A stretch of DNA of 64,000 nucleotides from Ligustrum vulgare (Eukaryota; Streptophyta; Magnoliopsida; Lamiales; Oleaceae), in assembly GCA_963555705.1 (NCBI GenBank), contig OY743190.1, positions 32,780,929 through 32,844,928 of the forward strand, read 5' to 3'. The translations under genes and the position numbers were made by a program. Within the stretch, counting starts at the first letter, position 1; every line of letters starts with the position of its first letter. The notes under the pieces were generated by a model. It was not told the DNA's origin, did not search any database, and saw only the letters and a program-made list of their open reading frames with translations. Below are positions 1 to 12,188 of this stretch, in pieces.

Positions 1-1232
1 TTCTAATAATACAAATCCAGATGAGTGGTTACCAACTAAATATGACAATTAACACAATGCAGCCAAGAAGTATTTTTTAAGTTGAGAAGTATTTTTTATA
101 AGTTGATTTCACATGTATTATTGATGTATAAATCATATATTGTATCAACTGATAGGAGTCTTGCAATGAAGCAGATTTGTAGGCAAGGTAGCATGTACTG
201 CAGTACTGGGAAATCTCTCTAGATTTATTATGATTGCATGGCTACTGATGAGTCTTCTTCTCCTTTAGTTGTCGAGGTGAGTCACTGGATCAAAATCTGT
301 TATTCAGCTTTACTTTCATAACTTTATAATATTTACTTTTCTGCTTTTCTCTGAGTTATGCTTAATCTTTTATTGTCTTCTTGGTTTATTATTTTAGTTT
401 GAAAAGTATAACTTCTTACTTTCAATTATTATGTAGAAATTTTAAAATTTTTATCATTTCTTTTGATGAGTGACATTTCGAATTATGCAGGGATATCATA
501 CACAAACCAGTTGTAAATTTTTTCTTAAATTATTGATTTGCAACTAATGACTCCGAGAGTGGTGGCCTGGATATGATGTCACCTGTTTTAGGTCTATTTT
601 TCTACCTTTGTGAGATTCTTGGCACTTTCTCTATCCATGTTTCTCCATCCATGTTTGTTTTCTGGTAGAAATTATATAATATATTTGAAATGTATTTTGG
701 AAGTTTCAACTTTAATTTGATTGAGATTAGTGTAGTTTGCCTAAAAAGGTTAATATCTATGTTTGGTGTAGAAAATTGTAATAACATATGGATGGATAGC
801 ATGTATTAATAAATACATTGCTTTTGTTCATTATTATTTTGAACCACGAAATTAGAAGTTTATGAACCCAGTTAAATTTTCATTTTTGCTTGAAATGTAA
901 ATTTCTCAGGTGATGAAATGCTATTATTTGCTTGGATTTATATTAAGGGTTTGATTGGGCTATATTTTTTGGGAAAATAGAATTTATAATTGTGATTTTT
1001 TGGAGAATGTGGTTAAAAAGTAAGATTTTTTTTTTTGAAGTTCTATAGATTGTTGTAGTCTAAATTTGTACTTCATGTATGCATCTTATTTGGATTTAAC
1101 TAAAATGTATGAATATAAATTTCATCTTTTTAATACTTATTTTATAATATGAACATTGAAAATTTATTATGCTTTCTCTTGAAATCAATCATAAAAATTG
1201 TATTTGTCGTGCATCGCACGGGTAAGAACTAG
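1..1232 (+). mobile_element. Helitron, 3' part (5' end outside window)
   Basis: The stretch ends with a Helitron-type 3' terminus: a short hairpin CGTGC-ATC-GCACG at 1208-1220, then GGTAAGAA and CTAG at 1229-1232 followed by T. Helitrons end in a small hairpin about 10 bases before CTRR and insert between A and T. The rest of 1-1207 is AT-rich with no convincing coding region; a short exon-like stretch at about 150-280 ends in a GT donor-like site, but I could not assign it to a family. The 5' end is not in the window, so length and autonomy are unknown. Confidence 0.6.
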
Positions 1233-1233
1233 T

Positions 1234-3993
1234 TCATATAAAAGAGGCTAAGCAAAAAACACTGTTCATACTGTTCAAATAACAGTGTTTCACATTTCAA
1301 TCCCACTTTTACCCTTCCTTTACGTTTTCAACCCAAATGAAAAGAAGCGAATCTTCTCGTGACAAAACAAATGCTCTACCAGAAATTTTTTCCAACCGTA
1401 GCGCCGCGCGGCTCCTCCTCACTTGCTGTTCTTCATCCTTTTATCGCTGCATTGTCGTCATCTCCGGTCTTGCCACACCCATAGCCATACCTTTCTCGTC
1501 ATTGATTCTTGGGTGTTCTCATGTCGATGCTGCTCGAATACGAAGAAATCCCCGTCTTCGTTCTTCGTTGTGGCATTTTATTTACCCATCGACTTCTCTG
1601 CTGATTCTACAGATTAGGTGACTAATTTATTTAGGGGATTCTCAATTCCTCCTCGTTTTCATGTTTTCATTTGTTAGAAGAAGGTTTTTTGTTTTTAGAA
1701 AAAGTTTAAGTTTTTGGAGGAGTTTTAATTATTTCGTATTATTTACGGCAAGAAATGCCAGCAGAACGTGCTTCTTCCAAGGATTTTGTGTTCGGAACTA
1801 CAACATCGGTGATCGGTGTATCAGGTGGGTGTTTTCTAATTTTCCCCAATAATTTTATAGTTACTACTTTACCATTCGATTGGCTTTTAAGCACTATGTG
1901 GGTCGGAGTAATTTGGAAGCGGGCTTTTTACATGAAAATTGAGGAACGATTATGTGTTCATTCATATGTTCAAAGTGTTGTGTTCATCCTGAGCATTTCG
2001 TGCAAGGAAATGGAGAATTGAATTAAATCTTTCTTCAGTTCGAACAAATTTAAAAGTTACCTATTTGTGTTTTTTGTGCTATATAAGAATGCAAGCACAT
2101 ATGCTTTGTACAATTAGTAAGTATTTCACACATGAGCATTTTCTGTGTTGGGTTCGGCAAGTTGTGGAATGTCATTTTTTCACGTTTGAAACTTATGTCT
2201 GATACTTGGAAACTAAGATCTATCACTTTTTAATGACTCATTGGTGAAATTAAAATTGAAGTGCATTTTCTTTTCATAAAATAGAACCAAAAGCATGTTC
2301 AAAGAAACATTGTTGTCCTTCATCATTGTTATGAATCTGAGTTTTAGGGCACTGGAGAGAAAATGGGTAGTCTGAGAACGTTAGTGATCAAGGACACCAA
2401 GGATGAGGACCTAGCATTGTTTCATGATATGCAAAAATGTGATTAGGAATGGAATAATCTTCTTCTTCTTTAGAACGCTGACGAGTTTGATTCTTCACTT
2501 GATAATAAATAAAAAGTTTGAGTTTTTAATGTCTATTTGTTTATATTATTTGTATTATAGTATATGATGATTTCTGCGTGATTTAAGGTTTTTGTTCTAT
2601 TTTTTATACTGGTGATTATATTTGTTAGATTTAATTCATGGAATTTTTAATTGTTTGCTTTGACATGGTGTCTTGTTGTGTTGAGTGAAAGGAAAATATC
2701 AAAGACAAACCCTTGTAATTTATTTGTTGGAAGCTGGTGGTGCTCAAGTTAATATGGGTTTCTAATATAAGTATATTTTTATTAACTCGATATGCAAGTC
2801 AAGAGCTGGTAGTTCTTCAGTAATTAATAAAACATCAGTTGTACATGCACTTGTTAGGGAAATTGGTGCTCATGATTTTCTCAATTCAGACAATGATAAC
2901 GACGATAATGAATGGTAATCATTAATAATATAATATCACTTATGGTTTATTATATTTTCCCATTATGAAAATTTCAGTTTTGTGGTTAACTATCTCCAAT
3001 AATTTTATCATTAGCTTTGGAATGCTACTGTCTGTCCCTGCATACTTGATTGTCTCTGTTTTTATGCTTTGTCATTATTGGAGAGGAACGTGGTTTAAGG
3101 AACCTATGATTATGTTATCAAAGATTTGCATCTGATCCTTAACCAATAAGCATAGACGATGTTGACATTTCAGCTCCCCCTAAAGTTGAAAAATGTTGAC
3201 AAGCTACCAGTTTGTAGCTCATTGACTCATTCAAATTGGTTCATTAGCTAAAAAACTCGATCTGGAGATAGGTTTTAGCATTTGTACATCTCATCTCAAT
3301 AAGTTAATAATAATAATGCATAGAAAAGTGGCAAGTTACTCCTCTTCTTAAAGCCCGTTCCCGATTGGATTGATATGAAATCAATTTAAAGTCCAAACAT
3401 GATTTTATGCTCATTACATATAGTTAAGTGTAGCTGTATTACTTTCGATATGAAATCAATTCAAGTTAGTATTTTGTCTTCCTCAAACTTTGTCCCTAAA
3501 TGTCAAATTTCCTGTAAGAGATTGTTGGCCTTCTATTTTCCAATGACAGGGTTCATGATTCTTGAGTGCAACCTGGCTCTTGCCATATGTCTGGACAATG
3601 CTTAGGGGAGTTATGCGAGTATGAAAACTAACTTAGTTGTGCTTGGCTTTTGAAGCCATGAATATGTTCCCTTCTCCTCCTCCCTAAAGGGAAAAGGGTT
3701 AAGTTCTATGTCAGGTTTTTTCAGTGCATTTCTTTTTATGATTTTTTTTTTAGATAGTCCCTTTACTACAACATACGGTAATTTTTTTGTGTGTATTTTA
3801 AATGTTTCAAATAATTTGTATCATATCACTAACCTCATATTATTTCTCCAAGTAAATTTCTCCATCCCCACATTTTTTGTAAATGTTGTTTCCTTTGAGA
3901 CCTTATTGCTTACTTTTTGTATTCGATTTGCTATGCATATGCAGGTATTTTATTGCCAAAAGTTGCAACCGTGCAACGCACGGGCACCACTAG
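1234..3993 (+). mobile_element. Helitron, non-autonomous, about 2.76 kb
   Basis: The 3' end has hairpin CCGTGC-AAC-GCACGG at 3969-3983, then GCACCA and CTAG at 3990-3993 followed by T. It is close in sequence to the Helitron end at 1208-1232 (shared core GTGCAWCGCACGGG), so both belong to one family. The 5' end is inferred at the TC of 1234-1235 (TCATATAAAAGAGGC), which resembles plant Helitron starts and follows the previous terminus after one base. No Rep/helicase coding is visible. The interior carries fragments of a host gene (2365-2920) and spaced short ORFs typical of captured exons. The 5' boundary is less certain than the 3' one. Confidence 0.6.
2365..2920 (+). pseudogene. captured gene fragment, serine-rich DYDWLLTPPGTP-type plant protein (At3g08670-like)
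   Basis: Two exon-like pieces are readable. Piece 1 (about 2365-2501) encodes DEDLALFHDM, then a stop, then EWNNLLLL, a second stop, and NADEFDSSL. Piece 2 (about 2848-2920) encodes HDFLNSDNDNDDNEW. These match, from memory, the conserved N-terminal blocks of an uncharacterised plant family (At3g08670 and relatives) that read like ALFxEMxRREKExNNLLLL, SDEFDAPLG and DDFLNSDGDKNDYDW. Order and spacing fit exons with an intron between. Two TAG codons in piece 1 show it is not functional. It lies wholly inside the Helitron, so gene capture is the simplest explanation. Confidence 0.5.
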
Positions 3994-4046
3994 TCTGAAT
4001 AAATCGAGCTGTGGACTGAGAATCCAACCTTGCACGATCCGCCATA

Positions 4047-6386
4047 ATGGGAAAACGCTTCTTCATACCTGGCCTTCCCTCCAAATTCCATGTTCCCATT
4101 TTTCAAAACTGCCCAAGTTCTATTTCTGTAAAATCCCTCTGCTTCTCCACCTCCTCCTTCACAGAGCCGACAACCCAAACCCGAATGCAGGAGGAGATTA
4201 GAAAGGTCCGGATACTCCTCCAGCAGAATTGGACTGAGACCGCAAAGAGGCACCTCAAAAATCTGATTTCTTCGCATTCGATTTCACAACTCTACACTCT
4301 CTACTTCCAATCCTCACCACTCACCAATACAAAACATGTTTTCAATGACACGATTTTGTCAGTCTATGCTGATTCGAAGCTCCCCAATGAGGCTACCCAA
4401 CTCTACAATTTGGTACGGAAAGATGGTAATTTTCCTTCTCTCCCCACTTTTAATTTGTTTCTGGAATCTTTGGTGGGTTCAAGTCAATATGATAAGACGC
4501 TCGAGATATTTGCTGATGTTATGGATTCTGATATTTCGGTGGATGAATTTAGTTATGGGAAAGCTATCCAATCTGCTGTGAAGTTGGGGGATTTGAAATG
4601 GGGTTTGGAGTTGATGAATCATATGAAAAAACGTGGTTTGAATCCTAACAGGTTTGTGTATAATGTCTTGATTGGTGGATTATGCAAAGCAAAGAGAGTA
4701 TATGAAGCTAAGAAACTGTTTGATGAAATGCTCAAGAACAGAATGGTGCCAACTAGAGTTACTTATAATAGTCTTATAGATGGGTATTGTAAATTGGGAA
4801 ATTTAGATAGTGCATTTAATTTAAAGGAAAAGATGAAAATTGATAACGTGGAGCCTAATATTGTAACATTTAATACACTTCTTAGTGGGGTCTGTAGAGT
4901 GGGGAGGATGATGGAGGCAAATATGATTATGGAGGAAATGGAGCTCATTGGATTTGTGCCTGATGGGTTTACATATAGCATAATGTTTGATGGGCATTCT
5001 CGATGTGGAAATGCAGAGGCTTCGATGGCATTTTATGAAGAGGCTGTAAAGAAAAGGGTGAGGATTAATGAGTATACTTGTAGCATTTTGTTGAATGATT
5101 TCTGCAAGGAAGGGAAGATGGATAAGGCTGAGGAGGTTTTGAAGAAGTTGAAGGAAAATGGGGCTGTTTAAAGGAGGTGATGCTGAATACCATGGTGAAT
5201 GGATATTGTAATGTAGGTGACATGGACAAGGCACTTTTTGTTGTTGAAGAAATGGAAAGTTTTGGGGTCAAGCCAAGTTGCATCACAATCAATTCGGTAA
5301 TTAGAAAGTTCTGTGAGTTGAGTAAGATGGACGATGCCACTGAGTGGTTTAAGAAGATGGGGGAGAAGTAAATTTGTCCAAGTGTGCAGTCATATAACAT
5401 TCTAATTGACGGTTATGGCCGGAGTCTTCAGTTTGAGAAGTGTTTACAAATTCTTGAAGAGATGGAAAATAATGGGTTGAAGCCTAATGTCATATCCTAT
5501 GGTTCTGTATTAAATTGTTTATGCAAGGATGGCCAACTTCTTGAAGCTGAAGTACTTTTTAAGGATATGCTGAATTGAAGCATTCTGCCAAATGTGCAGA
5601 TATATAATATACTTATAGATGGTCATTGCACAAGTGGACATATAAAAGATGCTTTTACATGTTTTGAGGAGATGTTAAGAAGTGATGTAGCCCCAACCCT
5701 TGAGACATACAATACACTCATCAATGGGCTCTGTAAAAAGGGTAAGGTTGCGGAAGCTGAAGACTTATCCCTTCAAATGCTGCTGAAACTGAGAAGTGTT
5801 TGGAGTTGTACGAGAAGATGAAAACATCAGGCATAAAACCTACATTATACACACATCATCCTCTAACAAGCATTTGCGAAAGGGAAGGACTACATCTTGT
5901 AGAGAAAATTATTCAAGAAATGGCCCAAATTAACCTGACTCCAGATCAAATTGTATATAATGAGCTCATTCATTGTTATGTATATCATGGAGATGTTTGT
6001 AAGGCATTTGCCTTACATAGTGAGATGGTAAATCATGGATTTACCCGACAAGAAGACATATAATAGCTTGATTATGGGGCGGATAAAAGAGAGAGTTTGG
6101 TGAAGCAAATGATCTTTTTGATGAAATGAAAGAAAGAGGACTGGTTCCCAATGATGACACTTTCAACACACTAATTGAGGGACATTGCAAGTTTAAGGAT
6201 ATTGATGGGGCATACATTTGGTACAGACAAATGCTGAGAGAGGGTTTTCTCCCAAATGTTTCCATTTGTAAACAGCTAATCTCAGGCCTTAGAGAGGAGG
6301 GAAAGTTAAAGGAGGCTGAGATTGTCTCCACCGATATGAGTGTTACAGGAGTGTGTGATTGGAGCGCAGACAAGGATTTTTGCTAA
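4047..6386 (+). pseudogene. P-class pentatricopeptide repeat protein, At5g12100-like, decayed
   Basis: Organelle RNA-binding PPR proteins are tandem 35-residue helical hairpins. An intact frame of 374 codons (4047-5171) has an N-terminal targeting-like segment followed by P-type repeats such as YNVLIGGLCKAKRVYEAKKL and YNSLIDGYCKLGNLDSA. The reading then breaks: a frameshift near 5165-5176, in-frame TAA at about 5369-5371, TGA at 5576-5578, a frameshift with loss of about 25 codons near 5777, and further shifts near 6040-6120. PPR repeats continue through every break to 6386. Repeat order and the ends (EEIRKVRILLQQN near the start, ISGLREEGKLKEAEIV near the end) resemble Arabidopsis At5g12100, about 816 aa, intronless and predicted mitochondrial. 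A Helitron ends 53 bases before the ATG, so the native promoter may be displaced. A truncated product from the first frame cannot be excluded. Confidence 0.88.
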
Positions 6387-6430
6387 AACATAGTCCAAGG
6401 ACATTTTCACAATTCAGCATTCGGAATTAT

Positions 6431-6590
6431 CAATTTTGATCTATTGTCCACCTTGGGTAGCATAAGAATTGTCCACGGCCAATGAAAAACTGTCAAATGT
6501 TTAATGTTTAAAATGTTGGACACTTGACATTTTTTTATTGTTTGTGGACAAATCTTATGTTGTCCACGGTGGATAACAGATCAAACCTCT
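6431..6590. mobile_element. Mutator-like MITE, 160 bp
   Basis: The arms are inverted repeats: TTTGATCTATTGTCCACC near 6434 pairs with the complement of GGTGGATAACAGATCAAA near 6569-6585, and homology continues inward for about 40 bases. The element is flanked on both sides by CGGAATTATC (6421-6430 and 6591-6600); a 9-10 bp target-site duplication points to Mutator-like transposition. It lies just past the PPR pseudogene. Confidence 0.7.
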
Positions 6591-7581
6591 CGGAATTATC
6601 GTCAAAAAGTAGGACATGTAATAAATCAATTTTCCGTGCTACAATGCGAACCCATTTGGTGAGAATTTGGAGGAAATTTGAATTTTTAAGAAAATGTGTA
6701 GTTGAAAAGTGTGAAAGTAATGTTACCCATAAAAATGTGATTGAAAATGAGTTTTGTGGGAAAATTTTACGAAAATTCCATGACCAAACGGGGCCTGAGA
6801 ATTATACTTATTAACCAATTTATACACCATTATCATTTATGCTAGCAATGCATCTTTGTTATTTCATGCATGTTTACATCTCTTTTACCAGAGAAGATGA
6901 AGCATATTGAATTAGCCATCATGCGAACTACTTTTAACCTTTTCAAAATTAATTACTGAAAAGATCATATTTGTCAAAATTATTAAAACGTTTTATTTTT
7001 GTTGATACAAAGTCAAAATGTATTGTAGAGTTCAATTTCCTCAATAATATATTATATGAACATTTAAAAATTAAACAAACAACTAAATTAAAAATAAAAA
7101 CATGTGAATATAATTTACAAACATGAATAATAAAAAAGGCACACGCCCTGTTGGCTGAGAGAATAGGTCTGTTGTGTATGTTCAGATAAAATTCTTGTTG
7201 AAGAACACTTAAAAACCTAGTCGATGAAAAAATTAAACACCATTCAATCAAATTTATCAGCATAAAGCCAAACATTCCGATCCATGAGATACTGCTGTCC
7301 ATATTTCATTCATTCAGCAGTTCATGGATTGAGATGCTGAGTTCAGGCCACTCCTCTCTTAAGTTTTCAAACTATATTATGAATATGTAAAACGAAAATC
7401 AAATCAAATCAAATCTTTAAAAAGGAAATTGTTTTAACAAACGGTAACTAGTACACAACAATACGAATCTTAATTTTTCAAAGTTCAAGAACATATGAAC
7501 GTCTCCAGCCGTAGTTTCTACTCCAGATAGTAACTGGCTCTGCAAAATGGATGAAAAAAGCAAGCATCCAAAATAGAAAAA
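6591..7581. other. intergenic, with a probable small MITE and the clathrin 3' UTR
   Basis: About 6647-6800 has weakly inverted ends (CCCATTTGGTGAGAATTT against AATTCCATGACCAAACGGGG) as in small foldback MITEs; no target-site duplication was found. The remainder is AT-rich with no convincing gene on either strand. The part nearest 7581 is expected to hold the 3' UTR of the minus-strand clathrin light chain. Confidence 0.4.
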
Positions 7582-10500
7582 CTAGCTAGCAGGCTGGTCA
7601 TTGGCTGGTGCGGCTGTATGTTCTTCAGATGGCTGTGGAGAATCCTTGGCAGCAGAATCTTTGGCAGGTGCTTCTTTATTCGCACTTGATTCTGCATCTT
7701 TTCCATTTTTGACCGTCTTTCCATCCTTAGCATCTTTATCGTCCTTAGCAGGAGCAGGAGCAGGAGGTGGTGGCAACATGTGAGGTGGGGGATTATGCTT
7801 CAGCTTCACCAGTATATGGCGCATCCTAGAAAGCTCCGTAGGCTTGCCAGGTTTCGGTCCTTGCACGACTGTGATCGATGGCTTCTTGTCTTTATCCTTC
7901 TTCTTCCCCTTCTTTTCAATATTGGGTACCTCATTAGGAATGAGGTCGGCTATGGCTTTCCAATATTGTTTATCGGCTTCTTTATGGAACTTTTCTTGGC
8001 TGGCCAGGAATGACTGTTAAAGGAATTCAACAAATGAATTTTTTAATCAGAAACCGAAATAAAAAAGTACCAAGAAAGGGTATAACTGATAACTCTATAT
8101 AACACAACCTTCTCTCTCTCTCTGTTACTAGTCTTGTTTGTCTCTAAACCAAGCTTTCTTTTCTCGTAGAAATTTTTTTTATACTCTTCAGCATCCTCTA
8201 AAATTTGGTTCCGCAGTTCTTTTTCCATCTTCTCCTTCTCCTCAAGCCGAATGGCATTTTGCCTGCATCAAAATTGTTCTAAAATTAAGAAATTGATGGA
8301 CCAGTCAACTCTTGTCATCTCATAAAATAATATCATCGGGGAAAAGATGGATGATAAATAAATAACATTAAAATGGATGTACAGATATTGAAGATTATCT
8401 TAACTTCCATACGTTTAAAGTCTTAGGCTGCGTTTGATTTGCTTTCTTTTCCAGGGAAAAGAAATGATTTTCCTACTTTCCCCAACTTTTTATGTTTGAT
8501 TTGCAATGTTTTCCAGGTTTTGTACTCACGCGCAGATTTACCCTCATTTTAAGGAATTCGTTTTCCCAAGTAGGTACGTAGGTAGGAATTTTTATCTTTC
8601 AGGTAAAATCTTATACCATTTTCGTCACGTTTGATTATTTTTATTGTTGTTAATTGACTTATTTTTTTGACCAAAAATTAATATTATTATTATCAAGTAC
8701 AAATATGTTAAAAAATGATTTTTTTATTAAAATAGCTAAATTTTGCTTTATTTGCCATGAAAAATAATATCAATCAAACAACAAAAGTTGAATTTTTTTT
8801 TACTTTTTCACTTAGAAAATTAAACCAATCAAACACATTAAACTTCCAATTCCTAAGAATTCAATTCCCTGTAATTCATTTTCTTTCCACCCAAATTCCA
8901 CTACGTTATCAAACGCTGCCTAAATTTCTCAATTGGTTTACGTACAAGCCATACTGGGTGTATTTTCGAAATCAGCAAAATGCTTAGCATTTATGATCCA
9001 TTATATATTATTTTTTGCCCCTATTTGGCCCCCCATTTTTAAAACTCATTTTTTCGAAATTAATTCCTACCACACATTCTCTCAATAAAATAATTTTGCA
9101 CTTGATCCTATGACTTTACCCTAATTTTTAACCAGTGTTCAAAAAATAAAAAAAAAATCACTTTTCACAAAAATCTAGAATGTGTTTGACAAACATGTTT
9201 TTTCCTGCACAATTCTCCAAATCACATTTTAACCACACATATTTTCTCTCTCTATTTTTCAACCACACATTTTACCTAGAAAACATAAAAAAAAACATGT
9301 TTTTAAACAAAAAAACTTTTAACGAACAGAGGCTAGTCTCCAAAAATCTCTACCAAACAGGTGTTAAAGATTAATTTAGTATTACAGTGTGACCTCACCA
9401 CAAAATTTCTGCTTAGTTTTTTTACCGTGCACTTTACTTAAAACAGCCTCTTTATTATATACCAGATTGAGAAGCAAGAACTAAACAAGCTAAAATCAAT
9501 TAGAGATAAAATTTTCAACAGCCAAAGTAGGATCAAATTACACAGGCTATAATAGAACTTGATTAAAAAAGATCTCCTTCCAAAGACTACATAAAATTCC
9601 ACAAAACTAACACCAGACTCTGACGCCAGGTTTCTCGAAAGTAACAATCACCATATCAACACAAATACATGTGCAACAACTCTCAACTTCATGCTCACGC
9701 ATCTGCAGAACAACAGAGGTCTATTCATCATTTTTTACAAACTGACTAAGATCTATTCTTGATAATTCCCGATTCCACGAACTCCGGAATATCCAATAAA
9801 ATCAAATATCTACAATCACATTGAGTCATATTTATGTTTTGTCCACTTTCCCCTTCCTAGAACCTATTTCACTGTGATTGCACCACTCCAGCTAAGAGTT
9901 TCTTGAAGAATCTACACAAGACGTACCCAACCATCTATGTAGTGTCACCATTAGGAGAGAAGCTTCGGTAGGATGCATCTATGTGCACACATGGTAGAAT
10001 TGTCCATTCAAGTCATGACACCTCGGACCATATGGCACAGAGGTTTTTCTCCAGTAGTTTTTTGACGTATATCCTTCTCTTATTTGATCTATTCTAATGT
10101 GGCACAATCCAATTTTAGTGTCATTTAAATATTATGATCGTATTAAGGGTATATTTCCATTTTAAAAAAAAAATGAGTTCATAAACAGTCTAACAGCTAT
10201 TGTGTCCCACTATTATTTATCTCAATAATCAGCTTCCACTCACTCAAAATCCTTCTATCACTGATCTAAGTCATTGTTATCCAACTCAAAAATCACTAGC
10301 GTAGTAATTTTATCTCAGGTCTAAATGTCAAATTTTGAAATGAACTCAAAATATAAAGTGGATCTGTCCTGTCTATCCGAATAAAACCACAACTTCAGTC
10401 CTTCACAGTTCAAAAAACCCAAATGCATGTGCCATAAAAAATCCAAGTTAGATCCTTAAGTTACAACTTCTCGACCATCAAATGACTATTACCATTTTTC

Positions 10501-11139
10501 TTCCCACTAAACTACCCCTAAAAGTTCACTTTTTATGATTGTAAAGATATTGGTTTCAGAACATCAACCTGATTATATAATCAAGAAATTGGAATCAAAG
10601 TTATATATAAAAAAAAAAAAAAAGATCTCCGCTAAATAACTAAGTCTGTCTATGAAAAGTCCTCAAGAAATTGAAAAGAACTCCAAGATAAAAGCTAAAT
10701 AGCAGATCTAAAAATTAACCAAGATTGAACTAAAAATATCTGACCTCCTCCATTCTCGAAGAGCATATCCTTCTTCAGGTTGCAATTCGGTGGGAGGCGG
10801 AAGAATCGGCCCATCGGAGCTGAATATTCCCTCTGAATCTTCCCCCATATCATATGGCGGCTTCCCGTTGCCATTCGTAATCGGGACTGTGGTAGAGGAT
10901 CCGAACGGATCAGGATTCGACCCATATCCATACGGATCGGGGCTGTCCACGTGATCCACCGCCACCTCCTCCGATTCTCCGTACTCTGGAGTGTAGACTC
11001 CTGCTCCGTCGGCGGCGGAGTGAGGGGGAGTGTCAGCAGATGAAAAGGCGGTGTATGAGTCGTCGTAGCCAGTGTACGCGCCGTCGTCGAACTGACGCGT
11101 CCCGTCACCGTCCGTGCTGTATGCGTCGAACGATGCCAT
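7582..11139 (-). CDS. CLC: clathrin light chain (3 exons, 326 aa)
   Basis: Clathrin light chains bind the heavy-chain hub of triskelia and regulate coat assembly at the trans-Golgi/early endosome and plasma membrane. Exons on the minus strand are 11139-10745, 8262-8109 and 8013-7582. Both introns have GT/AG borders and the joins keep phase (395+154+432 = 981 nt). Residues 1-132 are an acidic, Gly/Pro/Ser-rich N-terminal region beginning [13 protein letters not shown] and holding the plant-typical REWRRQNAI at the exon 1/2 border. Residues about 130-200 are the charged coiled coil that binds heavy chain ([19 protein letters not shown]). Residues about 200-235 contain [20 protein letters not shown], characteristic of plant light chains. 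The tail is Ala/Lys/Asp/Pro-rich and ends NDQPAS. The length suits the plant family. Intron 1 is 2.5 kb and holds a MITE (8426-8920). Confidence 0.95.
8426..8920. mobile_element. Tourist-like MITE, 495 bp, in clathrin intron 1
   Basis: The ends are inverted: GGCTGCGTTTGAT at the left, ATCAAACGCTGCC (after a one-base variation) at the right. Flanks are TTA and TAA, so the 3-bp duplication is imperfect. Size, ends and interior wording (GATTTTCC, TTTTCC stretches) match the element at 27305-27787, where TAA is present on both sides. Confidence 0.55.
8990..9370. other. probable degraded MITE in clathrin intron 1
   Basis: The stretch starts around GCCCCTATTTGGCCCCCCATTTTT and ends near CTCTACCAAACAGGTG, partly complementary ends of the kind common in plant MITEs. 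No target-site duplication is recognisable. The rest of the intron (9370-10744) shows no feature beyond short A and T runs. Confidence 0.25.
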
Positions 11140-11260
11140 TTCTTTCTCTCTCTAAACTTTCTCTACAAACTATAAAAAAAAGTCTAATTTTTTGGGACAA
11201 TCTGTCTGATTTTTATCACTTCCCCTCTTTCTAAATATATATATATACATAGTTGATGTG
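11140..11260 (-). promoter_or_regulatory. clathrin light chain 5' UTR and TATA region
   Basis: Immediately upstream of the ATG (plus-strand 11140-11180) is a CT-rich 5' leader as read on the plus strand, and an alternating TATATATA run lies at about 11236-11249, roughly 100 bases before the start codon. The distance suits a TATA box with a short leader. The transcription start was not determined. Confidence 0.35.
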
Positions 11261-12188
11261 TATATGTTGCAAAAATGGATTTTATGCTTAAACCTTTTTC
11301 TCATCCAGTTTTTTACTGTCGACTCAACTGAAAATTATTTTATTTTAACAAAAATTTTGACAAAAAAAATTCTCACAAGTGGTGTGCGGGATAAAGAGCA
11401 ATAATTACCGATCCACACCTCCCACGTGAGAACTTTTATCAAGTCATTTGTCAAGCTATTTGTCAAGAGTTTTATTAATGTAGCAAGATTGATCAACTGA
11501 ATATACTGAATATGCTAATATATTTTTTTTCCCTCAACAAACGTTACAATTTAACTCTTAAGATCGAACAATTGGGTGATAGATTAATTCTTCAGAACGA
11601 AGAACATTACTAGAGTCTAGATCAATAGAATCATCGATTACTAAAACACGACGAGCCAACCTAGTAATATAATAACAAGAGAAAGAACAAATCACAACTC
11701 GCAAATTTGAAATCGATTTATTAGCTCTCTATTATAGGAACACGATAGGCGAATTTAGAAATATAAAAAAATATTGAATTTTGAAACGAGTAACCCTATA
11801 AATACATTGAGGTATATAGAAGATTAATTTCATAGAATGCTATTTATTTGGAAAATTGTTACTTAAGTGTAAAATATTCAACTGGTAGAATCTTTGTTTA
11901 ATATCAACATTTTTGCAACCTATTTATAGAGAGAATTAGAACAGTAAGGATTGAAACTTGAAAGTATATCCTTGAAATGTCTGACAAGTGAAAAATTAGG
12001 ATGAATGCAGGTCTGTATGACCGATTCATCATTAACCGTGTGTTAAAGAAATATCGAGATTTAATAATATCATTTTCAATTACATCTTCCTTAAGAATCA
12101 CAATTTCCAAATATATTAAAAATCGCAACTTCTTTGGTGCAGTAAGATAAGACGTATTAAAAGTATGTATAAATCCACTTAGGTGAGA
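11261..12188. other. intergenic, no gene seen
   Basis: AT-rich sequence between the clathrin promoter and the hAT element. Short ORFs on both strands have no recognisable domain and no codon pattern; nothing else supportable was found. Confidence 0.4.

Noticed and set aside
7582..8013. Plus-strand ORF at 7601-7783 and other frames opposite the clathrin exon
   Set aside because: Shadow of the repetitive Ala/Lys/Asp tail of the minus-strand clathrin light chain.
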